Shown here: positions 45,213 to 52,713 of the stretch, piece after piece
How positions within the stretch are numbered: position 1 is the first letter of the stretch
Layout: every line of letters begins with the position of its first letter
NCBI GenBank assembly: GCA_031127075.1
Contig: JARIFA010000002.1
Coordinates: forward strand, 20,088 to 84,087
From: Gemmatimonadota bacterium
Lineage (GTDB): Bacteria; Gemmatimonadota; Gemmatimonadetes; Gemmatimonadales; Gemmatimonadaceae
DNA length: 64,000 bases
Direction: 5' to 3'
Notes under the pieces: generated by a model
The model's database searches: none
What the model was told of the DNA's origin: nothing
The model's input: only the letters and a program-made list of their open reading frames with translations
Made by a program: the position numbers and the translations under genes

Positions 45213-45745
45213 CGCAGGTCCGGCTCTCCCTCTGGCAGCGACTCGATGCCCGCGACCGCGCCCTCTTCGTTCGATGGGTGATCTCGGAACTCACGCCCGT
45301 CCGTTCGACGCGCCTCTGGCGTGCCCTCACGCATCTCGGGGGGCTCCGGTGCTCCGTCGCCGCCGTCCTGCTCCCCTCGGTCGCCACCGGCGGTGCACTC
45401 CGCGCTGCCGCGCGGGAGGCGATCGTCGCGCTCGTGCTCTCCCATCTCGTGGTACAGGTCGTAAAGCGCTCTGTGATGCGTCGGCGTCCGACGGACGTGG
45501 AGCGGGCGGGGGCCTTCGTCGAAGTCCCGGACTGCTTCTCCTTCCCCTCTGGTCACGCCTGCGCGAGCATGAGCGTCGCCTTCGCCTACGGCCTGCGCTT
45601 CCCCGCACTGGCGGTGCCGCTCGTCGCCCTCGCGAGCATCGTCGGCTTCTCCCGCGTGCGGCTCGGCGTCCATTATCCCGGTGACGTGTTCGTCGGCCAG
45701 GCCATCGCGATCCTGACGGTCGCCGTCCTCGGCTGGGCGGCGTGA
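45209..45745 (+). CDS. PAP2-family phosphatase, membrane protein
   Basis: A 178-residue phosphatidic acid phosphatase type 2 protein with about four or five membrane segments. The three catalytic motifs are present: KRSVMRRRPT, PSGHACAS and SRVRLGVHYPGDV. Family members dephosphorylate lipid phosphates such as phosphatidate or undecaprenyl pyrophosphate. The start overlaps the phosphodiesterase stop (ATGA) and the stop overlaps the GT4 start (GTGA), so the three genes are one translationally coupled operon. Confidence 0.9.
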   Translation: MTQVRLSLWQRLDARDRALFVRWVISELTPVRSTRLWRALTHLGGLRCSVAAVLLPSVATGGALRAAAREAIVALVLSHLVVQVVKRSVMRRRPTDVERAGAFVEVPDCFSFPSGHACASMSVAFAYGLRFPALAVPLVALASIVGFSRVRLGVHYPGDVFVGQAIAILTVAVLGWAA

Positions 45746-46956
45746 CCCTAGACCCGTTCACCCCGGCCGCGGGCCTTCGGCTCGCGATCTTCACCGATAC
45801 ATTCACCCCGCAGGTGAACGGCGTCGCGCGCACGATCGAGCGGCTCGCGCAGGCGGTGGAGAAGCGGGGTGGAGCCGTGCACGTGGAGACGGTGAGCGAT
45901 CCGGACGCCGCACCCGACGCGGTGGTCCACCGCCACCGGAGCCGTCCGTTCTGGGCCTACCCCAGCCTCCGGATGGCGCTCCCCTCCGGCCGCGCCGCGG
46001 CGCAGCGTCTCGCGCGCTTCGCGCCGACGCTCGTGCACGCGGCGACGCCGTTCGGCATCGGTCTCGCCGGGCGGTCGGCGGCCCGGCGCCTCGGCGTCCC
46101 ATTGGTCACATCCTACCACACGACCTTCCCGCAGTACCTCGCCCACTACGGCCTCGACGCACTCGACCGCGTCGTGTGGCCGTATCTGCGCTGGTTCCAC
46201 AATAGCGGCCTCCGGACCTTCGTCCCTTCTGCCACGGCGGAGCGCGAACTGCGGTGGCAGGGCTTTGCCGGCCTCAGGATTTGGGGGCGCGGGGTGGACG
46301 CCGAGCGATTCTCGCCCGCGCACCGTTCGCTCGCCGTCCGTCGGGCCATCGGGGCGGTGGAGGGCGACTTCGTCATCGCGTACGTCGGGCGCCTCGCGCC
46401 GGAGAAACGCCTGGAGACGCTGCTCGACGCGGTGCGCCTGCTGCGAGCGCGCTTCGGCGAACGCATCCGACTCGCGATCGCGGGGGACGGTCCCGCGGCG
46501 GCCGCGGTTCGCGCCGCGGCTCCGCCCGATACGCACTTTGCCGGTATGCTCTCCGGCGACGCACTCGCGACCTTCTACGCCTCCGCCGACTGTTTCGCCT
46601 TCCCCTCCGACAGCGAGACCTTCGGCAACGTCGTGCTCGAGGCGATGGCTTCCGGACTGCCGGTGGTCGCACCGGATCGCGGCGCGACGACGGAGATTGC
46701 CACCCACGCCTCGGCCTGCCTCTTCCGGAGTGGGGACGCGGACGCGATGGCCAATGCGCTCGCGCGGCTCCTCGTTGACCCTGCACTGCGTGTCAGTCTG
46801 AGTACGCACGGTCGGCTGCTCGCAGAGCAGCGGAGCTGGTCCGCGATCTGGGATCGCCTGCTGGTCGATTACGACGAGGTGCGACTGCGCATGCCCCGCG
46901 AGGGGCGGCGCGCTCCGAGCGCCGCCGGTACGGCGATCACCGTGACGGGCGTCTGA
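45742..46956 (+). CDS. GT4-family glycosyltransferase (MgtA/SqdX-like)
   Basis: A 404-residue GT-B enzyme. LAIFTDTFTPQVNGVARTIERL at the start, SYHTTFPQYLAHYGLD, IWGRGVDAERFSP, IAYVGRLAPEKRLE and the donor-binding SDSETFGNVVLEAMASGLPVVAPD resemble mannosyl- and sulfoquinovosyl-diacylglycerol synthases. The GTG start overlaps the PAP2 stop. A phosphatase that yields diacylglycerol next to a transferase that glycosylates it would make a phosphorus-free glycolipid; this is a hypothesis from context. Confidence 0.88.
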   Translation: MTLDPFTPAAGLRLAIFTDTFTPQVNGVARTIERLAQAVEKRGGAVHVETVSDPDAAPDAVVHRHRSRPFWAYPSLRMALPSGRAAAQRLARFAPTLVHAATPFGIGLAGRSAARRLGVPLVTSYHTTFPQYLAHYGLDALDRVVWPYLRWFHNSGLRTFVPSATAERELRWQGFAGLRIWGRGVDAERFSPAHRSLAVRRAIGAVEGDFVIAYVGRLAPEKRLETLLDAVRLLRARFGERIRLAIAGDGPAAAAVRAAAPPDTHFAGMLSGDALATFYASADCFAFPSDSETFGNVVLEAMASGLPVVAPDRGATTEIATHASACLFRSGDADAMANALARLLVDPALRVSLSTHGRLLAEQRSWSAIWDRLLVDYDEVRLRMPREGRRAPSAAGTAITVTGV

Positions 46957-46962
46957 ACCCTG

Positions 46963-48192
46963 TCAGGGCGCGTCGAAGACGACGCGCGTGAGATCGAGCA
47001 GCGGCGACCCGGACATCCCGGTCGGACGTTGTTCCGCCACGACGACCGGCCGACCAGCGACCATCGTCACATCGACCACCCAGCGCCGGCCTGCAGGAGC
47101 CGTCAGCCGACCCACGAGACCGGCGAACTCCCGGGCCTCCGCCGGATCGTCCCAGACGGTCAGCCAACTGAGCACCTGCCCGTCCTCCACCGCGACGACC
47201 TGATACCGGTCGCCGTCCCACCCGGCCGCACCGCGCTGCGCCACCGCCTCGTCACGCAGCTGCTGAAACAGAAAGAGCCGCGTCTCGAACTCGCCGAGGT
47301 TGTCCTCGTGCACTACCGAGCCACGCCGCGGCGCACCGAGGCGGATACGCGTCGGCCTGTCCGGGATGGAATCGAGGAACTTCTCGGGATGCAGGATCTG
47401 CTCAGTGGATTCCGCGAACGGCGTGAGCACGGAGCGCCCCCCGCGCGTGGTCGAGAAGCGGCGAACGAACTCGGCGCCGCTCAGATACGGGAAGAGCAGC
47501 GTCTCCTGCAGGAACATCGGCGCGGCCGCGAACTGCGGCATCCCCTCCTGCGACGAGCGGATCGTCTCGCGCAGCGCCCCCCAGCCGCCCGGCAGGCGCG
47601 ACTCGATGTCGCCCCCGGTCATCACCTGAAGCTGCTCGTACGTCGCCTGCCCCTCCACCACCGCCTGCATCGCCACCATCCGGTCGTTGTCGCCCTGCAA
47701 CGTCTGGATGGAATCGAGCCGCACGTACTGGTCCTGGAGCGCGTGCATCAACTCGTGCGTGATCGTCACATCCCGCAGCTCGGCGGCCTCCCCCTCGACG
47801 ACGTACAGGACCTTCGTCTTGGGGTCGTAGTAGCCGGCCACCTGTTCGGTGAGCAGATCGAGGTAGAAGGCGCGGAGGTCGAGGGTATCAGGGAGGAGCC
47901 CGAGGAGCCGATACGCCGCGGCGGTCCCGGCGAGCTGCAGCGGCGTCATCTGCGCCTGCATCTCGGCTTCGAGGAAGCCGCGCACCTCATCGCGCGTGCG
48001 GTCCTGCAGCACCGGCAGCCGACGGAAGGTGAGTCCCGACGCCTCCTCGAGCTTCGGGATCGCCGCGCGCACCTGACGACGATACGGCCCTTCGTATCCC
48101 GGCGGCTCGGCGGCGCACCCGGCGAGGAGGGCCACCGCGAGGAGCGACGCGGCGGCGCGGTGAGGCCGCTCGGTCGAGACGAACGATCGCAT
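46963..48192 (-). CDS. HExxH-containing lipoprotein, putative zinc metallopeptidase
   Basis: A 409-residue exported protein. The signal RAAASLLAVALLAGC gives a lipidated Cys near residue 26. Residues around 147-160 hold H-E-L-M-H-ALQDQYVRLD, a gluzincin-type HExxH, with a likely third ligand Glu in AVVEGQATYEQL about 30 residues later. The family (unnamed putative metallopeptidases with HELxHALQDQ) has no known substrate. The ATG is two bases after the prepilin peptidase stop, so it is in an operon with it. The stop is six bases from the convergent GT4 gene. Confidence 0.8.
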   Translation of the reverse strand: MRSFVSTERPHRAAASLLAVALLAGCAAEPPGYEGPYRRQVRAAIPKLEEASGLTFRRLPVLQDRTRDEVRGFLEAEMQAQMTPLQLAGTAAAYRLLGLLPDTLDLRAFYLDLLTEQVAGYYDPKTKVLYVVEGEAAELRDVTITHELMHALQDQYVRLDSIQTLQGDNDRMVAMQAVVEGQATYEQLQVMTGGDIESRLPGGWGALRETIRSSQEGMPQFAAAPMFLQETLLFPYLSGAEFVRRFSTTRGGRSVLTPFAESTEQILHPEKFLDSIPDRPTRIRLGAPRRGSVVHEDNLGEFETRLFLFQQLRDEAVAQRGAAGWDGDRYQVVAVEDGQVLSWLTVWDDPAEAREFAGLVGRLTAPAGRRWVVDVTMVAGRPVVVAEQRPTGMSGSPLLDLTRVVFDAP

Positions 48193-48194
48193 CG

Positions 48195-49010
48195 TCAGAT
48201 CGCGGGGAAGAACGCGCCGACGTACCACGCGACGATCGCATCGCCCCACAACAGGGCCACCAGCCCCGCCGGCGCGAGGAAGACGCCGAACGGGACGAGC
48301 GGGAGCGCATAGGCCTCGCCGCGCCGCCGGGCGAGGAACCACCCCACCGGCGCCACGCAGCCGAGGAAGATGACCGTCGCGAGGACGGCCGCGAGCATCA
48401 CGGTGAGGATCGCGCGCCCCGGCCCGACGAGCGCGCCGACGAACGCCATCAACGTGACATCCCCCTGCCCCATCGCCTCCTTGCCCAGCGCGACCTCACC
48501 GAGCCAGCCGATGATGGCGATCAGTCCGGCACCCGCGCAGGCGCCGACGAGCGCGTCCCACGGCCCGGCGAACGGTCCCGGCGTCCCCTGTAGGAAGGCG
48601 AGCACCGCGAACGCGAACGCGGTGAGGAACCCGGTGACGGTGAATCCATCGGGGATCACGTAGTCCCGCAGGTCGGTGACGGCGATCCCGAGCAGAATCG
48701 TGCCGGCGAGCGCGACGCGCACCGCCGTGAGCGTCGGCCCGAAGGCGGACCACACGCCAAGCCAGAGTGCCGCGTTCGCGAGCTCGACCGCCGGGTAAAG
48801 GAGGGCGATCGGAGCGCCGCAGTGCCGACACCGCGCGCGGCGCATCACCCAGCTCAGCACGGGGATGTTGTCGTACCACGCGATCAGGTGGCTGCACCCG
48901 GGGCATCGGGACCGCGGCCGGACGACCGACTCGTCCTGCGGCCAGCGGACGATGCAGACGTTCAGGAACGAACCGAGGATGGCGCCGAGCGCCGCGACGA
49001 AGGCCGTCAC
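48195..49010 (-). CDS. pilD: Prepilin peptidase / type IV leader peptidase
   Basis: Inner-membrane aspartyl protease that cleaves and N-methylates type IV prepilins or type II pseudopilins. The 271 residues include a cytoplasmic domain with two CxxC pairs (CPGCSHL and CRHCGAPI) used for zinc binding, NVCIVRWP near the start, and about eight membrane segments. The catalytic aspartates are in VTDLRDYVIPDG and the GxGD-type MGQGDVTLMAF. It overlaps the upstream SpoU methyltransferase by four bases. No pilin gene is in the window. Confidence 0.93.
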   Translation of the reverse strand: MTAFVAALGAILGSFLNVCIVRWPQDESVVRPRSRCPGCSHLIAWYDNIPVLSWVMRRARCRHCGAPIALLYPAVELANAALWLGVWSAFGPTLTAVRVALAGTILLGIAVTDLRDYVIPDGFTVTGFLTAFAFAVLAFLQGTPGPFAGPWDALVGACAGAGLIAIIGWLGEVALGKEAMGQGDVTLMAFVGALVGPGRAILTVMLAAVLATVIFLGCVAPVGWFLARRRGEAYALPLVPFGVFLAPAGLVALLWGDAIVAWYVGAFFPAI

Positions 49011-49771
49011 GACGCAGGCCGGAGCAGGTAGAGCGCGATCCCCGCCGCGACCGCGACGTTCAACGACTCCGCGCCCGGTGCCATCGCGAGCGCCACGCGC
49101 TCGGCGCAGGCGGCGGCGACCACCTCCGACAGCCCGGCGCCCTCGTTCCCGACGACGAGCGCCACCCGTCCGGGGTTCCCCGCCTGCTCGATGGGACGCC
49201 CCCCGATGTCGGCCCCCCAGAGCGGCAGCCCACCTTCCGCGAGCATCGCCAGCAGCGGGGCCAACTCACAGTCGATCGTCGGGTGGCGGAACTGGATCCC
49301 GACCGCCGACCGGACCACCTTCGCGTTCCACGGATCCACCGTCCCCGGGAGCACACACGTGGCATCGACCCCCAGCGCCGCTGCCGTCCGCAGGAGCGTC
49401 CCGACGTTGCCGGGATCCTGGATTCCATCCAGCACGAGCACCCGCCGAGGGGCCTGCGCCGCGAGCCAGGCGAGCGAGTGCGCGGGCCGCTCCGCGACGG
49501 CAAGGACCCCTTGGGGCTGTTCGGTGTCACAGGCGGAGAGGAACTCGCGCTCCGAGACGCGGAGCACGGGCACGTCCCGCGCGTGGAGCTGCGCCGCCAG
49601 CGCCGCACCGCGGGGCGAGCGGTCGAGGAGGTCGCAGGTGAGCGCGCCGACGATGGGGAGCGGGGAGGCCACCAGCTCCTCCACGACGCGGATCCCCTCG
49701 GCCACGAACCGACCGCTCCGCTCCCGCGCCTTGCGGCGCGTCAGGTCTCTCGCTACGGTCAGAAGTCCCAT
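49007..49771 (-). CDS. TrmH/SpoU-family RNA 2'-O-methyltransferase
   Basis: A SPOUT-fold enzyme that 2'-O-methylates tRNA or rRNA with SAM. Of 254 residues, about 1-95 form the substrate-binding domain (RFVAEGIRVVEEL), and about 100-254 the SPOUT domain with VLVLDGIQDPGNVGTLLRTAAALG, VALVVGNEGAGLS and the terminal SLNVAVAAGIALYLL. Exact target base unknown. The ATG shares a CATG palindrome with the divergent M48 gene, so both start codons overlap. It overlaps the prepilin peptidase start downstream. Confidence 0.92.
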   Translation of the reverse strand: MGLLTVARDLTRRKARERSGRFVAEGIRVVEELVASPLPIVGALTCDLLDRSPRGAALAAQLHARDVPVLRVSEREFLSACDTEQPQGVLAVAERPAHSLAWLAAQAPRRVLVLDGIQDPGNVGTLLRTAAALGVDATCVLPGTVDPWNAKVVRSAVGIQFRHPTIDCELAPLLAMLAEGGLPLWGADIGGRPIEQAGNPGRVALVVGNEGAGLSEVVAAACAERVALAMAPGAESLNVAVAAGIALYLLRPAS

Positions 49772-50561
49772 GCGTCTCGTCGCCCTCGTCCTCGTCCTCG
49801 CCCTCTCGGGCTGCGCTGTCTCCACCCGCCAAGAGGTGGAGATGGGCGCGTCGTATGCTCAGCAGATCGAGCGCGAGCTCCCGGTCATCAGCGACCCCGA
49901 ACTCACGCGCTACATCAACGTACTCGGGGACTCGATCGCCCGCATCGCGGACGCCCGGAACCTCGACTGGCGCTTCTCCATCGTTGACAGCCCCGACGTC
50001 AACGCCTTCGCCGTCCCCGGCGGCTTCATCTACATCAACCGCGGGCTCATCGAGCGGGCGGAGACGATGGCCCAGGTGGCCGGCGTGCTCGGGCACGAGA
50101 TCGGGCACGTCACGATGCGGCACTCCATCCAGCAGATGCAGAAGGCGCAGGGCGCGAACATCGGTATCACCGCCGTCTGTGTGCTGACGAGCATCTGCAA
50201 CAGCGAGGCGAGTCAGGCGGCAATCAACATCGGCGCCAACGCCGCGTTCGCGAGCTTCTCCCGCGCCGACGAGGACCAGGCCGACGAGGTGGCGATTCCT
50301 TACCTGGTGCAGGCGGGCATCGACCCGAACGGCATCCCCGAGATGTTCCGCATCCTGCTCGACGAGCGCACGCGGAAGCCGGGGGCACTCGATGCCTGGT
50401 TCCGGTCGCACCCGCTCGAGGAGGACCGCATCCAGGCGGCGCAGGCGCGCATCGGCACCCTCCCAGCGGAGTCGGTGCGCGGGCTGACGAAGGACACGCC
50501 GAACTTCCAGGCCTTCAAGCGGCGACTCGCCGCGCTCCCGCCCTCGCCGCCACCGCGCTGA
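49770..50561 (+). CDS. M48-family metalloprotease, lipoprotein
   Basis: A 263-residue periplasmic zinc protease related to BepA/LoiP. The signal MRLVALVLVLALSGC gives a lipidated Cys at residue 15. The catalytic motif is LGHEIGHVTMRHS and the third ligand lies in DEDQADEVAIPYLV, which corresponds to the ExxxD element of M48. Homologues clear misfolded outer-membrane proteins. Its ATG overlaps the ATG of the divergent SpoU gene; a TACGGT ten bases upstream is a possible -10. Confidence 0.92.
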   Translation: MRLVALVLVLALSGCAVSTRQEVEMGASYAQQIERELPVISDPELTRYINVLGDSIARIADARNLDWRFSIVDSPDVNAFAVPGGFIYINRGLIERAETMAQVAGVLGHEIGHVTMRHSIQQMQKAQGANIGITAVCVLTSICNSEASQAAINIGANAAFASFSRADEDQADEVAIPYLVQAGIDPNGIPEMFRILLDERTRKPGALDAWFRSHPLEEDRIQAAQARIGTLPAESVRGLTKDTPNFQAFKRRLAALPPSPPPR

Positions 50562-50571
50562 CCCGCCCCAC

Positions 50572-50589
50572 CGCCGGCCGCGGCCGGCG
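50572..50589. terminator. 18-bp perfect palindrome between convergent genes
   Basis: cgccggccg followed by cggccggcg is a perfect palindrome without a loop, located between the M48 and pnp stops. It may act as a bidirectional terminator when a few central pairs open. Confidence 0.35.
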
Positions 50590-50609
50590 ACGCGCCCGAC
50601 CGCGAGGCG

Positions 50610-51443
50610 CTACAGCTGGCTGACGTAGCGCTCCACGAGGCGACCGAAGGCGTCCGCCGCGCGCGCGCCCTCCGCCATCACCTCGACGTGGTTGAGTGGG
50701 GTCGCCGAGATCCCCGCGCCGGGATTCGTGATCAATGAGATCCCCGCGACCTCCATCCCGCACGCCGCCGCGACGATGACCTCGGCCACCGTGCTCATCC
50801 CGACGGCGTCGGCGCCCATCCGCTCGAGCATCCGGACCTCGCTCGGCGTCTCGAAGTTCGGCCCGAGCAGACCGGCGTAGACCCCGCGCGCGAGCGGGAT
50901 CCCGAGCGCCTGCGCGCTCGCGACGAGCAGCTCACGAAGCCGCGGGTCGTAGGCCGCGCTCATATCCGGGAAGCGCGTCTCCCCCGGCTCCACCGGCCCC
51001 AGCAACGGGTTCTGCCCCGTCAGGTTGAGGTGGTCGACGATGAGCATCAGTTCGCCGGCGGCGAAGCTCCGTCGCACCCCGCCCGCCGCGTTCGAGACGA
51101 AGAGCCGCGGGACGCCGAGGGCGTGCAGCACGCGCACCGGGAAGGCGGCGACGCGGGCCGTGTACCCCTCGTACATGTGGAACCGGCCGGCCAGCAGAAT
51201 CACCTCGCGTCCGCCAAGGCGGCCGCCGATCATCTCACCGCGATGTCCCTCGACCTTCGGGGCGTGGAACCCGGGGATCTCCGCATACGGGACGCGGCAG
51301 GCCCCCTCCACCCGGTCGGCGAGTGTGCCGAGCCCGGAACCGAGGATGATGCCGGTGACGGGGCTGGAGACCCCCAGGCGGTCGCGCACGGCGTCCGCGG
51401 CGCGGCGCGCGTCGGCACTCCCGTGGGATTCGAATGCACTCAT
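50610..51443 (-). CDS. Purine nucleoside phosphorylase
   Basis: Phosphorolysis of (deoxy)inosine and (deoxy)guanosine to base and (deoxy)ribose 1-phosphate. The 277 residues match the trimeric PNP type: GIILGSGLGTLADRVE (phosphate site), VILLAGRFHMYEGY, LFVSNAAGG, GPNFETPSEVRMLERMGADAVGMSTV and SLITNPGAG. The ATG overlaps the adenosine deaminase stop (ATGA), which supplies its inosine substrate. It is the last gene of the salvage operon. Confidence 0.95.
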   Translation of the reverse strand: MSAFESHGSADARRAADAVRDRLGVSSPVTGIILGSGLGTLADRVEGACRVPYAEIPGFHAPKVEGHRGEMIGGRLGGREVILLAGRFHMYEGYTARVAAFPVRVLHALGVPRLFVSNAAGGVRRSFAAGELMLIVDHLNLTGQNPLLGPVEPGETRFPDMSAAYDPRLRELLVASAQALGIPLARGVYAGLLGPNFETPSEVRMLERMGADAVGMSTVAEVIVAAACGMEVAGISLITNPGAGISATPLNHVEVMAEGARAADAFGRLVERYVSQL

Positions 51444-52486
51444 CGGGCGACCTCCTGCCGCAGCGCGGCGATCTCGGCGTCCACCCGAGCGAGGAGCAGG
51501 GCGCGCTCCGGTTCCGGGAGGAAGGCGTTCACGAACCCCTGCCGCGCGAGCGCGGCGAGTTCCTCGAAACTGAAGCCCAGATGGCGCGCCGCCAAGCCAT
51601 ACTCGGTGACGAGGTCGGTCCCGCTCATCAGGCGATTGTCGGTGTTGAGCGAGACCGCGACCCCCGCCTCAACGAGCGTGCGCAATGGATGCGCGTCGAT
51701 CGACGGAATCGTGTGCGTCTGCACGTTGCTCGTGAGGCAGCACTCGATGGCGATGCCGCGGTCCCGCACCTCACGGAGCAGCGCGGGGTCCTCCAGCAGC
51801 CGCGTCCCGTGGCCGATCCGCGTCGCGTGGCAAACGTGGATCGCCTCGGCGATCGAGTCGGCCCCGGCCCCCTCGCCGGCGTGACAGGTGCAGGCGAGCC
51901 CGTGCGCCTCGCAATGCGCGAAAGCAGCCTGATGCGCGGCGGCGGGATTCCCCGCCTCGCCGCCGGCGAGATCGAACCCGACCACCCCGTCACGCTGGAA
52001 GTCCACCGCCGTCCACGCGGACTCCAGCGACGTGGCGGACGGCATGTTCCGGATGGCGCAGACGATCACGCGCGCGACGATGCCGTACTCTCGCTCCGCA
52101 CGCGCGAGCCCGCGCAACGGCGCCTCGACCGCCTGCGCCATCGTGAGCCCACCGCGCGTGTTCAGCACCGGAGCATAGCGCACCTCCAGATACCGGATGC
52201 CCTCGCGCGCCGCGTCCTCCGCGAGCTCGTACGCGATCCGCTCCATCCCTTCGGCCTGCTGCATCACGGCGAGCGTGACGGCGAATCGCTCGAGGTACTC
52301 CTCGAGGCTCCGCGCGTCCTTCACCAGCATATAGTCGCGCAGCGCCTCGGCGTCGTCGCGCGGCATCGCGACGTGCACGTCCCGCGCGAGTTCGAGCATC
52401 GTGACCGGGCGTACCGACCCATCGAGGTGGCAGTGCAGCTCCGCCTTCGGGAGGCGGCGTAGGAGTTCGGTGGTGACGACGGTCAC
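51440..52486 (-). CDS. add: Adenosine deaminase
   Basis: Converts adenosine or deoxyadenosine to inosine and ammonia. The 348 residues contain the zinc ligands AELHCHLDGS, the catalytic CHAGEGAGAD (His-Ala-Gly-Glu), HATRIGHGTRLLEDP, and SLNTDNRLMSGTDL with the terminal Asp pair. It overlaps both neighbours by ATGA: the 76-aa gene upstream and pnp downstream. Confidence 0.95.
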   Translation of the reverse strand: MTVVTTELLRRLPKAELHCHLDGSVRPVTMLELARDVHVAMPRDDAEALRDYMLVKDARSLEEYLERFAVTLAVMQQAEGMERIAYELAEDAAREGIRYLEVRYAPVLNTRGGLTMAQAVEAPLRGLARAEREYGIVARVIVCAIRNMPSATSLESAWTAVDFQRDGVVGFDLAGGEAGNPAAAHQAAFAHCEAHGLACTCHAGEGAGADSIAEAIHVCHATRIGHGTRLLEDPALLREVRDRGIAIECCLTSNVQTHTIPSIDAHPLRTLVEAGVAVSLNTDNRLMSGTDLVTEYGLAARHLGFSFEELAALARQGFVNAFLPEPERALLLARVDAEIAALRQEVAR

Positions 52487-52713
52487 GCCCCGTCCGGCAG
52501 CTGGCGCGCGGAGACGAGCCGCATCACGAAGCCGCCGGTGAGCGGCGTCGCGGGGTCGACGACGAGGCCGCGGCTGTCCGCGACGGCGCGGGTACCGGCC
52601 CGGACCTCGGCGGCGGCGGCGGGATCGTGCGCGTCGATGGCGTCGATGACCAGCGCACCGGAGGGGAGGCGCACGGTCGCGCCATTCACGAAGACAACGA
52701 GGGCGTCGGTCAT
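52483..52713 (-). CDS. Small hypothetical protein in the nucleoside salvage operon (76 aa)
   Basis: A 76-residue protein (MTDALVVFVNGATVRLPSGALVIDAIDAH...) overlapping the 5'-nucleotidase stop and the adenosine deaminase start by four bases each, which shows it is really translated. The N-terminus VVFVNGATVRLPSGALVIDAI recalls a beta-grasp fold (ThiS/MoaD-like), but there is no C-terminal Gly-Gly, so no sulfur-carrier role is proposed. Function unknown. Confidence 0.75.
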   Translation of the reverse strand: MTDALVVFVNGATVRLPSGALVIDAIDAHDPAAAAEVRAGTRAVADSRGLVVDPATPLTGGFVMRLVSARQLPDGA

